Shown: positions 44,423 through 52,316 of the stretch, piece by piece
Layout: each line of letters opens with the position of its first letter
Position numbering within the stretch: position 1 is the first letter of the stretch
Source of the DNA: an uncultured Spartobacteria bacterium
GTDB taxonomy: Bacteria; Verrucomicrobiota; Verrucomicrobiia; Chthoniobacterales; Chthoniobacteraceae
Assembly (NCBI GenBank): GCA_903882875.1
Contig: CAIRYQ010000047.1
Span: forward strand, 1-64,000
Length of the DNA stretch: 64,000 nt
Reading direction: 5' to 3'
Notes under the pieces: generated by a model
The model's database searches: none
What the model was told of the DNA's origin: nothing
What the model saw: the letters and a program-made list of their open reading frames with translations, nothing else
Translations under genes and position numbers: made by a program

Positions 44423-44499
44423 TGGCGCACCCGGGGAGGCTCGAACTCCCAACCTGCGGTTTAGAAGACCGCTGCTCTATCCAGTTGAGCTACAGGTGC
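44423..44499 (-). tRNA. tRNA-Arg (anticodon TCT)
   Basis: The 77-nt minus-strand sequence folds as a cloverleaf: acceptor GCACCTG/CGGGTGC, D-arm around GTAGCTCAACTGGATAGAGC, anticodon stem GCGGT/ACCGC with loop CTTCTAA, giving TCT (reads AGA), a TTGGG variable region, the T-arm GGGAGTTCGAGCCTCCC, discriminator G and an encoded CCA (44423-44425). Confidence 0.93.
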
Positions 44500-44615
44500 T
44501 TTTTTTCATTATGAGCTACTTGTGCAATTTGAATCCGATTGTATTTGCGATCGTAACCCGGATTCGTAATCCCAGTAGCTTCTGTGACGTTGTGAGCAGC
44601 AATCAACCCCTCACG

Positions 44616-45091
44616 AAGGTTGCGGAATGTCTGCATCGAAACGGGCACGGGACGTATTTCGCTCTGATCCAGGTCAGGGGCAAGCAAATCAAACGGTCGC
44701 TCAAGTCAGCGAGTCGCCGCTCTCGCACGGCGTCTCCTCGCTGACTTGAGGACGAACGTCCACGGTCTTGCGGGCGAGCAGAGGGGCATGATCTTGATCA
44801 CCTCGCCGAACGCTGGCTTGCACTAAAGAAATCCAACCTGCGCCTCGGTTCATGGCGCAGGTTGGACGAAATCGTGAGCGTGCTGAAACTTTTTTCTCGG
44901 GTCGTCGGTCGTCCGGTGCGCTCCATCGGGCAAAGGCAAGTCGAGGACTGGAAAGCAAAACGCGGTGTGCTCGTGAGTCCGCGCAGATTCAATTGCGAGC
45001 GCGAGGATTTGCGGCGCTGTTTGAATGTGCACGCACAACACTTCGCATCATTCTCGAAAATCGAAGGCGACTTGCGAACATGCGTCTGTAG
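44616..45091 (+). pseudogene. decayed phage-type integrase N-terminal fragment
   Basis: Translating successive frames recovers a continuous integrase-like N-terminus: GHGTYFALIQVRGKQIKRSL, then after a +1 shift near 44706 VAALARRLLADLRTNVHGLA, then back in the first frame near 44790 LDHLAERWLALKKSNLR, a SAM-like domain WRRLDEIVSVLKLF and DWKAKRG, and EREDLRRCLN. A further shift occurs near 45050. The catalytic tyrosine-recombinase half is absent. It begins about 117 bases from the 5' end of tRNA-Arg, as expected for an integrated element that has since been lost, although integrases more often sit beside a tRNA 3' end. Confidence 0.6.
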
Positions 45092-45631
45092 TCGTTCAGC
45101 TTCGTTCTGCGGCAATGGGGTGGGAATAACTGTCCTGCAAGGACTCCGAGAACGGTTGCCAGCGTAGCGATATCCGTGTCGCGCATTATGCGGTTGCGAC
45201 GTTTCATCCGGTTGACGATGTGCGGGAAAGATCACCATTCCGCGAGTCGAAATTTGACGGTGCGGTGCGGATCAGGTGCAGATCCCACATCTGCAAAAAA
45301 GTGCCGGGCCACTGACCGATTGGCCAATGACCCGGCTGTTCCCCCCAGAACAATTTCACTTTCACCGATCCCCCGCAGATTGCAACGGGAATTTGTGAAA
45401 ATTTTCACGAGCCCATTGCTTCCGATTCCGAAGGGCTGGCAAATCCGGCGGTGTGTTGCATGGAATCCCAAGAGGGCGGAACAGGCAGTACGGAGCGTCG
45501 CCTGCTGCTTTGGCCTTCGGCACAGGCCAAGCCGGGTATCCGGCGGTGCGGATTCTCCGCGCCTCACAAATGCAATGACGCCATTCTTTACCGGGCTTGC
45601 CTCGCGCTGCCTGGTCTGCGAGATGGTTTGC
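45092..45631. other. intergenic region upstream of apt
   Basis: No gene is supported here. It contains a GCCGGG/CCCGGC stem with an internal TTGGCCAA palindrome around 45301-45342 and a perfect 14-base palindrome (45395-45408) about 220 bases before the apt start. A plus-strand reading frame covers part of the segment but its composition is not coding-like. Confidence 0.45.
45395..45408. promoter_or_regulatory. operator-like palindrome
   Basis: GTGAAAATTTTCAC is a perfect 14-bp palindrome in otherwise GC-rich DNA, about 224 bases upstream of apt. It has the look of a repressor-binding site, but no regulator is identified. Confidence 0.3.
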
Positions 45632-46156
45632 ATGGATCTGACCGCACAACTCCGCTCCACCATCCGCGACATCCCCGATTTCCCGAAGCCGGGGATCGTG
45701 TTCAAGGACATCACGCCGGTGCTCGCCGACGGCAGGCTTTTCCGCAGTGTGACCGATCGCTTCGCGGCCGAGCTGGAGGGGCTCGGCGTCACGAAGATTG
45801 TCGGCATTGACGCACGCGGTTTCATTTTTGCAGGAGCAGTCGCGAGCCAGCTCGGGCTCGGCTTCATCCCGATCCGCAAAAAGGGCAAGCTGCCGTGGAC
45901 GACGCGTTCGACGGCATACAAACTGGAATACGGCGAGTCGGTCGTGGAGGTGCATGTGGATGCGGTGGAAAAGGGTGAGAAGGTTGCGCTGATTGACGAC
46001 GTGCTTGCAACGGGCGGCACGGCAGCGGCGGCGGTGCATCTGCTCGAAGAATGCGGTGCGGTGGTGGTGCGTGCGGAATTCCTGATGGAGCTGGGCTTCC
46101 TCTCGGGACGCGAAAAACTGGGCGCCACGCCGGTGGTGAGTCTCGTGATTTACTAG
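45632..46156 (+). CDS. apt: adenine phosphoribosyltransferase
   Basis: 174 residues from the ATG at 45632 (MDLTAQLRSTIRDIPDFPKP), matching the usual Apt start and length; another ATG nine bases earlier is in the same frame. Key segments are PGIVFKDITPVLAD, GIDARGFIFAGAVA, GFIPIRKKGKLPW and the PRPP-binding loop VALIDDVLATGGTAAA. It salvages adenine to AMP using PRPP. The gene is followed after 54 bases by the PAS/DHp/REC gene with its own promoter-like sequence. Confidence 0.93.
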   Translation: MDLTAQLRSTIRDIPDFPKPGIVFKDITPVLADGRLFRSVTDRFAAELEGLGVTKIVGIDARGFIFAGAVASQLGLGFIPIRKKGKLPWTTRSTAYKLEYGESVVEVHVDAVEKGEKVALIDDVLATGGTAAAAVHLLEECGAVVVRAEFLMELGFLSGREKLGATPVVSLVIY

Positions 46157-46177
46157 ACTTATTATAATTTCTATAAT
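46149..46177 (+). promoter_or_regulatory. candidate sigma-70 promoter
   Basis: Two TATAAT hexamers (46163-46168 and 46172-46177) stand out in a GC-rich genome just after the apt stop. The second is preceded by TTTACT at 46149-46154 with 17-base spacing, giving an expected transcription start near 46184 and a 27-base leader to the ATG at 46211. Confidence 0.5.
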
Positions 46178-46210
46178 TCTGGCACGTCGCTCGCTCTCTC
46201 CGGGGCTGTC

Positions 46211-47548
46211 ATGCGACACCAGCCCATTCAGTCCAAACAGGAACTCCCCGTGCGGGTGCCCGGCAGCAGGCCGAAAGGAATCCAGCGCAGCAGCGCACTC
46301 GCCAGCGTAGCGTTTCTCGGCGCACCGTTTCAGGGTGATGGATTCGCAGCAGCGACGACGGAGACCGGCCTGGTCTTCACTGCGATTCTCTCGGTGCTCG
46401 CGCTCATCCTCGGACTCTCGGCGTCCATCCTTTACCGGCACATGCACCACCGCGAGGAGGAGCTTCGCCGCCGCGCGGAAAATGCGGAGGCGGAACAACG
46501 CGCGTTGCTGATGGTCACGGACGAGGCGGTGCTCGTGCTCTCCGCAGACGGAGTCGTACGCGCCGCAAACCCAGCGGCCGAGGAACTCTTCGGCCGCGAA
46601 GCGGATGATTTTCTCGGCGAAAATCTCACGGAGATCTTCGCGCAGCCTCTCGCGCTCGGCGATCTGACCAAGCACGGCCCGGTAAATTTCGAGACGACCG
46701 CAAAGCACGGCGAGGCGGAATTTTCGCAAGTGGAGATGCTCCTGTCGCCCGTGGAACTGAGCGGCGGAAAAGGCTACCTCGCGGTCGTCCACCGCGCCCG
46801 CCAGTCAGACGGCACGGAGCTGGAGCAGAATCCCGCCATCGCCTCGGAACTCCGGGGCGCCGTGGGAAAATTCACGCATGATCTGAACAACCAGCTCACC
46901 TCCCTGCTGGGAAATCTCTCGCTCGCACTGATGGCGCGGCCTGGCGACCCCACGACAAACGAGCGCGTGCTGAATGCGAAGAAGACCGCCATCCGCGCAC
47001 AGGCGCTCAGCCAGCAGTTGCAGTCGCTCCTCGATCCCCTCGCCGAATCACCATCCGCAAAAACCAACACCACCGACATGAACTGCACCATCCTTCCCAT
47101 GCCCGCCAAATCTCCTTCCACGATGCGTTCGGAACCCGCACCAGGACCTTCGCGTATCCTCATCCTCGACGACGAGGAGGCCATCTGCATGCTCATCTCC
47201 AGTGTCCTTGAATCGTCGGGCTACGAAGTCTCCTCAGCGTTCTCGGTCGCAGACGCACGGCGTGCCTGCGAGGATGCGCTCCAAGCGGGAAGCCCGTTTT
47301 CACTCGTGATCTGCGACCTCAGCCTGCCCGGCGACACGGACGGCATCGAGGCGCTCAGGCAACTGCGCGCAATCGATCCGGACATCAAGGCCATCGTCTC
47401 CAGCGGCTACGATACCGACCCGGTCATGCGCGACTGCCACACCTACGGATTCTGCGCCGCGATGGCGAAGCCTTACGACATAGGCAAGCTCCTCCGGACC
47501 GTCAGCAACGTGCTCTCCAAAAATGCCTCCCTGCTCATGACGGCATAA
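46211..47548 (+). CDS. membrane PAS / histidine-box / receiver protein lacking an ATPase domain
   Basis: 445 residues: one membrane helix (about 53-74), a short coiled coil (78-98), a PAS domain (95-195, beginning LLMVTDEAVLVLSADGVVRA), a DHp-like helix with the phosphoacceptor-type histidine H223 in GKFTHDLNNQLTSLLGNLSL, a linker, and a receiver (316-437) with acidic D320/D321, phosphoacceptor D369 (VICDLSLPG) and K420 (AMAKPYD). The HATPase_c domain that should follow H223 is absent; DHp runs directly into the receiver. The protein cannot autophosphorylate by itself, so it may act as a phosphorelay intermediate or sensor partner of a separate kinase. A promoter-like sequence precedes it. 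Confidence 0.85.
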   Translation: MRHQPIQSKQELPVRVPGSRPKGIQRSSALASVAFLGAPFQGDGFAAATTETGLVFTAILSVLALILGLSASILYRHMHHREEELRRRAENAEAEQRALLMVTDEAVLVLSADGVVRAANPAAEELFGREADDFLGENLTEIFAQPLALGDLTKHGPVNFETTAKHGEAEFSQVEMLLSPVELSGGKGYLAVVHRARQSDGTELEQNPAIASELRGAVGKFTHDLNNQLTSLLGNLSLALMARPGDPTTNERVLNAKKTAIRAQALSQQLQSLLDPLAESPSAKTNTTDMNCTILPMPAKSPSTMRSEPAPGPSRILILDDEEAICMLISSVLESSGYEVSSAFSVADARRACEDALQAGSPFSLVICDLSLPGDTDGIEALRQLRAIDPDIKAIVSSGYDTDPVMRDCHTYGFCAAMAKPYDIGKLLRTVSNVLSKNASLLMTA

Positions 47549-47875
47549 GATTTCCCCGGGCCCGGAATTCGAGGGCGGAGTTTCTTTCGGTGCGGCTGAC
47601 ATTGGGCTGACAGTCGTACCAGGTGCTCCGCCTTCGAATTCCGGTTCCGGGAAACACTCTCGCCGCGCCCATCGGCACTGCCGGCGCGTGCGCTGCCTGG
47701 GCTTGGCCAAGAACCATCTCGAACTCCCACTCAAGCGTCCCGCCGGCATCCTCAAGCAGCAGGTCGCATAGCACCGTGTGCCATCGAATCACCCGGCCAT
47801 CACCCTCCCTGCCGTCTCGCATATTGCTCCAATCGCCACACCTGTTTTCAATAACATGCGTTTTTGCAGAGGTCT
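47549..47875. other. intergenic region with one possible small ORF
   Basis: The convergent region between the PAS/REC gene and dus. It includes the 19-bp inverted repeat at 47562-47644 and a minus-strand open frame (47535-47822, about 95 codons, starting near MRDGREGDGRVIRWHTVL) whose middle reads plausibly but which overlaps the palindrome; I do not claim it as a gene. Confidence 0.4.
47562..47644. repeat. 19-bp inverted repeat (18 matches)
   Basis: CCGGAATTCGAGGGCGGAG at 47562-47580 is complementary to CTCCGCCTTCGAATTCCGG at 47626-47644 with one mismatch, and the flanks (TTTCCCCGGG.. and ..CCGGGAAA) extend the symmetry. It sits between convergent genes and may serve as a bidirectional terminator or be a mobile palindromic unit. 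Confidence 0.6.
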
Positions 47876-48961
47876 TTACAGGTGTTCCCCCGCGAGCACG
47901 TCGGTCTGCTTCAGCGCGATGGCGAATGGCTCCAGCGGCATCGAATCGCTGTGATCGAGGAACGCCGTGCACACGCGGAAAAATTCCGCGCGCGTCGTCA
48001 CGCGGCGGATGTCGTGCAGGAATGCGCCGCGCGGCTCCACGCCGAGCCCGATGAAATTCAGATATCGCTTCATCTTCTGCACCTGCGAACGCTCGGGCAC
48101 GCCGGGCGTGCAGACGGACTCGTAGAGCGCGGCGATGTAGCCGAGCACGTCACGCCCGCACGGCAGCGTGATTTTTTCGCCGCGCAGGTGCTGGCGGATT
48201 TGGGAAAAAATCCACGGGTTGCGAATTGCGCCGCGCCCGATCATCAGCCCGCGTGCGCCCGTGAGCGCGAGGACTTCCGCAGCCTTCGCAGCGGAATGCA
48301 CGTTGCCATTCGCAAGCACGGGGCATGGCACGGCGGCGACGGCGCGCGCGATGAAGTCGTAGTGGACTTCGCTGCGGTACATCTCCCGCACGGTGCGGCC
48401 GTGCACGGTGAGCAGGTCGAGCGAGTGCTTTGCGAAGATGGGCAGCAACTCATCGAACACGGCGGGGTCGTCAAAGCCGATGCGCGTCTTCACGGTGAAC
48501 TTCACCTTCACCACATCGCGCAGCGCACCGAGGATCGCATCCACGCGCTTCGGTTCGCGGAGCAGTCCGCCGCCGGCGCATTTTTTGTAAACGATGGGCG
48601 CGGGACAGCCGAGGTTCAGATCGATCGCGGCAACGGGATGCTCCTGCAATTTTTTCGCAGTGCGGACAAGCGACGGGATGTCATTGCCGATCATCTGCGC
48701 GACGGCGGGGCGGCCCGTGGGGTTCGAGATGAGCGACTGCAAAATCCATTTCTCCGGATGCGAGTCAGCGTGGACGCGGAAGTATTCCGTGAAATACACG
48801 TCCGCGCCGCCATAGCGCGTCATGAGCCCCCAGAACGGCAGGTCGGTGACTTCCTGCATCGGCGCGAGCGCGAGGATCGACTCCGGGCGATCGAGCAAGT
48901 CTTGCAGTGCGGCGGCGGGTTCCAAGTAGGATGAAGTAGCGCCATCAAGCAGATGCCGCAA
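47876..48961 (-). CDS. tRNA-dihydrouridine synthase
   Basis: 361 residues with the Dus FMN barrel: ILALAPMQEVTDLPFWGLMT at about 30-48, the signature VAAIDLNLGCPAPIVYKKCA with the conserved GCP cysteine, VKTRIGF, TVHGRT, and NGNVHSAAKAAEVLALTGAR with GLMIGRGAIRNPW near the C-terminus. It reduces uridines in the tRNA D-loop using NADPH. The first ~28 residues are a non-conserved extension. The gene is divergent from polX, sharing a 98-base control region. Confidence 0.9.
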   Translation of the reverse strand: MRHLLDGATSSYLEPAAALQDLLDRPESILALAPMQEVTDLPFWGLMTRYGGADVYFTEYFRVHADSHPEKWILQSLISNPTGRPAVAQMIGNDIPSLVRTAKKLQEHPVAAIDLNLGCPAPIVYKKCAGGGLLREPKRVDAILGALRDVVKVKFTVKTRIGFDDPAVFDELLPIFAKHSLDLLTVHGRTVREMYRSEVHYDFIARAVAAVPCPVLANGNVHSAAKAAEVLALTGARGLMIGRGAIRNPWIFSQIRQHLRGEKITLPCGRDVLGYIAALYESVCTPGVPERSQVQKMKRYLNFIGLGVEPRGAFLHDIRRVTTRAEFFRVCTAFLDHSDSMPLEPFAIALKQTDVLAGEHL

Positions 48962-49059
48962 GGGAGCGCAGTTGGGGCGGACACATAAAAATCACCCACA
49001 TGGAACACATCCCCTCACACGCTTGCCGCTCCGCGACGCAACACCTAGCGTCGGCACCT

Positions 49060-50814
49060 ATGCCGGAAGTTTCCAAAGACCAAGTCGCCGACACGCTCGA
49101 AGAAATCGCGATGATGCTCGAATTGAAGGGCGAGAACCCTTTCAAGATCCGCGCGTATCGCAACGCCACGCGTGCCATCGAGACCTTTGCGGGAAATCTG
49201 AAACAGGCTGCGGAGGCCGGGACGCTCGGCGACATCAAGGGCATCGGCGAGGCCATCGCGGAGAAAATCACCACGCTCGTGACGACGGGCACGCTCGACT
49301 ATCACACGAATCTCAAGGCCGAGTTTCCGCCGGGGCTCTTCGACATGTTCGAGATCAGCGGCATGGGGCCGAAGAAAATCCACGCGGTTTGGAAGGAGCT
49401 TTCGATCACGACGATCGGGGAATTGGAAAAAGGCTGCCACGACGGACGTGTGGCGAGGCTGAAGGGCTTCGGCGAGAAGACTGCAACGAACATTTTGAAA
49501 GGCATCGAGGATCGGAAAAAGCACGCGGGGCGTTTCCGCATGGGCGAAATCGCGGCGGATGCGGAACGGCTGCTCGACGATCTGCGCTCGCATCCCGAGG
49601 TGATCCGTGTCGCAGCGTGCGGCAGCTTCCGGCGCAAGCGCGAGACGTGCGGCGATCTCGACTTTCTCGTCTCCACGCGCGAGCCGAAGATCGTAAGCGA
49701 GGATTTTGTCGCGCACGAATTCGTCGAGAGCGTGATCGCGCACGGTGAGACAAAGTCGTCGGTGCGCTGGCTCAGCGGCATCCAGGCGGACCTGCGCGTG
49801 GTGAAGGACTCGGAGTTCCCGTTTGCGATGAACTACTTCACCGGATCGAAGGAGCACAACATCGTGATGCGCCAGCGCGCGCTCGCCCGGGGCTGGACAC
49901 TGAATGAATACCGCCTTGGGCCAGTGGATGCGCCGAAGACGAAGCCGGAACCAATTCCCGAAATCCGCGAGGAGGCGGACCTCTACCGCGCGCTCGGGCT
50001 CGACTTCATCGAGCCGGAGCTGCGCGAGAACATGGGCGAGTTCAAGGCCGCCGAGGAGCACACATTGCCGAAGCTGATCGAATTGGAAAACCTGCGCGGC
50101 ACTTTTCACAATCACACCACCGAGAGCGACGGCCGCAGCACGCTCCGCGAAATGGCGGACGCCGCGATCGAACTCGGCCTGCAATACCTCGGCATTGCGG
50201 ATCACTCGAAAGCATCATTTCAAGCGCACGGCCTCGACGAGAAACGGCTGCTCGCGCAGGTGAAGGAGATTCGCAAACTGAACGAGGAGTTCGCACCAGA
50301 CTTCCGCATCTTCACCGGCAGCGAGGTGGACATCCACAAGGACGGCACGCTCGACTTCGACGACGAGATTCTCGCGCAGCTCGATTACACCGTCGCGAGC
50401 GTCCATAACGTATTCAATCTCTCAGAGGCGGAGATGACGAAGCGCATCATCCGCGCGATGGAGAACAAAAATGTGACCATGCTCGGCCATCTCACCGGCC
50501 GCCTGCTGCTCATGCGCGACGGCTACCCGGTGGATCACGCCGCAGTCATCGAGGCCGCCGCCGCGACCGGCACGATCATCGAACTGAACGCAAACCCACG
50601 CCGACTCGACATGGACTGGCGCTGGTGGCCGCTCGCGAAATCGAAAGGCGTGAAGTGCGCGATCAATCCTGACGCACACCACACCTCGCAGCTTCAGTTT
50701 TTGAAATTCGGGATCGGCACCGCGCGCAAGGGCTGGCTCACGCGGCATGATGTGGTGAACACGCTGCCGCTCGGGAAAATCGAAACGCTGCTCGAAGCGA
50801 AGCGGAGGAAATAG
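49060..50814 (+). CDS. polX: DNA polymerase X with PHP phosphoesterase domain
   Basis: 584 residues from the ATG at 49060 (MPEVSKDQVADTLEEIAMML); an upstream in-frame ATG would add 20 non-conserved residues. The N-terminal helix-hairpin-helix repeats (near 45-140: LGDIKGIGEAIAEKI, GMGPKKIHAVW, LKGFGEKTATNIL) bind DNA; the palm has GSFRRKRETCGDLDFLV with the catalytic aspartates and a third in ADLRVV. The C-terminal PHP domain (about 350-584) shows FHNHTTESDG, ADHSK, ASVHN, LGHLTGR and NPDAHHT, the metal ligands of a 3'-exonuclease/phosphatase. Bacterial PolX acts in base-excision and end repair. It converges with the methyltransferase gene at 50840. Confidence 0.93.
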   Translation: MPEVSKDQVADTLEEIAMMLELKGENPFKIRAYRNATRAIETFAGNLKQAAEAGTLGDIKGIGEAIAEKITTLVTTGTLDYHTNLKAEFPPGLFDMFEISGMGPKKIHAVWKELSITTIGELEKGCHDGRVARLKGFGEKTATNILKGIEDRKKHAGRFRMGEIAADAERLLDDLRSHPEVIRVAACGSFRRKRETCGDLDFLVSTREPKIVSEDFVAHEFVESVIAHGETKSSVRWLSGIQADLRVVKDSEFPFAMNYFTGSKEHNIVMRQRALARGWTLNEYRLGPVDAPKTKPEPIPEIREEADLYRALGLDFIEPELRENMGEFKAAEEHTLPKLIELENLRGTFHNHTTESDGRSTLREMADAAIELGLQYLGIADHSKASFQAHGLDEKRLLAQVKEIRKLNEEFAPDFRIFTGSEVDIHKDGTLDFDDEILAQLDYTVASVHNVFNLSEAEMTKRIIRAMENKNVTMLGHLTGRLLLMRDGYPVDHAAVIEAAAATGTIIELNANPRRLDMDWRWWPLAKSKGVKCAINPDAHHTSQLQFLKFGIGTARKGWLTRHDVVNTLPLGKIETLLEAKRRK

Positions 50815-50839
50815 CGACGACGGCGGCAGTCCGCTGCGG

Positions 50840-52276
50840 TCAGACGAGCAGCCCTGCGCGTTCGAGCGCGGCCTCATCTGCGCGTGAGGAAGGATCGATC
50901 AGCGCGCGTTTTCCCTCGGGCGTGAGCGCGACGGGCTCGTGCCAGCGGTTCGTGAGCGGAAAATCGTTCTGAGCCTGATAGCGCATGAGCGTGCTCAGCC
51001 CCGGCGTCGCATTCATCCTCAGCCACTCGCCGTCGCCGCAGAGCATCACGTCGAGCGCATCGAGCGCGAAGAGGCGGTGCAGGAAATCATGCAGCGCGGA
51101 GAAATCGCTCACAGGCGGCAGGCCCCAGTCGGCAAGCGACTGATTCGCCATCGCACAAAGCCGCGGGAACGGCAGCCGCTCCGGGAACGATCTGGCGAGC
51201 ACCGTGAGTACCGCCTTCTCCACCGGCTCGCGCGCTTCGAGCACGAGCCCGTGGACACCCTTGAACTGCATCGGCGATCCAGGCGTGAGGCTGATGCTGC
51301 CCGCGTCCACCGTCATGCGCAGACCGAGCGCGCAGTCGGCAATCACACCCGCGCGGATCGCGCGCTCCGCCGAGACGGGCGCACTGCTGAGCAGGCTGTT
51401 GCGCAACCAGCGCTGGAAAAGCACGTCCATGAACTGCTGCGTGCGCGCGAACTCCAGTTGCAGCGGCGCGAGCGCGGACTGCATCGGCGCGGGCAGGTGC
51501 GCGGACTGCATCGTCGCATAGTGCGCCTCGGCCACGTAGTTCAGCCCGTGCCGCGCGGCGTCTACGGAAAACTCCGTGAACGTGCAGGGCTCGTTCACCG
51601 CCGCGAGTTCGTCATGAAAGAGCAGACCCGACGGTTTCGCGCGCATGTCGTCGAGCGTGTCGCGCAAATTCGCCGCGTACGAGCCCGGCTGATCCTTCAT
51701 GCACTCCGCGAGCGAATCGAGCACCTGCACCGCGCGCGCCATCTGCGCCTCGGGCGAAGCAATGCCGACAATTTCCTGAAGCAAAACCTTCCGCACCCCG
51801 CCCGGCAGCGCCCAGCCGGGAAGCGTGTTGTAGCTCACATACGCGACGCCATTCTTCGCGAGCGCCCCGGCGCAGAGCGCAAGCAGCCGATCACGCACCT
51901 CCGACGACACCCACGAATAAACGCCGTGCGCGATGACGTAATCGAACGCGCCCTCCGGCTTCCACTCGCGCAAATCCGCGCACACGAAGCGCGCATTCCC
52001 AATCCCGCACGCCGCCCGCGCAGCCTCGGCAACCGCGATCTGCTTCGCGGAAAAATCCATGCCGACAAATTCCGATTTCGGGAACCGCTCGGCGAGCGGC
52101 AGCAGGTTCATCCCTTCACCACAGCCGAGTTCCAGCACGCGGCAGCGATCCGGCGGCGCGGCATTGATGCCGAGCAGCCGCGCAATCGCTCCGACGCGCG
52201 CAGGGTGCGAATCCGAAACTGCGCCGTGTCGATACGGCACCGCATCGTAGCGCTCGCGGATTACGTCGGCGCTCAT
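50840..52276 (-). CDS. SAM-dependent methyltransferase with regulatory domain
   Basis: 478 residues. Motif I is VLELGCGEGMNLLPLAERFP (about 47-66), followed by FVGMDFSAKQIAVAE and VSYNTLPGW. The middle and C-terminal half fit the MethyltransfReg family, in which the methyltransferase is fused to a predicted regulatory domain (Pfam PF10119); substrates are uncharacterised. It lies 40 bases downstream of acnA on the same strand and may be co-transcribed with it. Confidence 0.85.
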   Translation of the reverse strand: MSADVIRERYDAVPYRHGAVSDSHPARVGAIARLLGINAAPPDRCRVLELGCGEGMNLLPLAERFPKSEFVGMDFSAKQIAVAEAARAACGIGNARFVCADLREWKPEGAFDYVIAHGVYSWVSSEVRDRLLALCAGALAKNGVAYVSYNTLPGWALPGGVRKVLLQEIVGIASPEAQMARAVQVLDSLAECMKDQPGSYAANLRDTLDDMRAKPSGLLFHDELAAVNEPCTFTEFSVDAARHGLNYVAEAHYATMQSAHLPAPMQSALAPLQLEFARTQQFMDVLFQRWLRNSLLSSAPVSAERAIRAGVIADCALGLRMTVDAGSISLTPGSPMQFKGVHGLVLEAREPVEKAVLTVLARSFPERLPFPRLCAMANQSLADWGLPPVSDFSALHDFLHRLFALDALDVMLCGDGEWLRMNATPGLSTLMRYQAQNDFPLTNRWHEPVALTPEGKRALIDPSSRADEAALERAGLLV

Positions 52277-52316
52277 GCGCGAGCCTCAGTGTTGCACCGC
52301 TTCGCGGAGCGCAGGC

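Noticed and set aside
47535-47822. small gene on the minus strand between the PAS/REC gene and dus
   Set aside because: Part of it crosses the inverted repeat and overlaps the PAS/REC gene's end; coding signal is weak.
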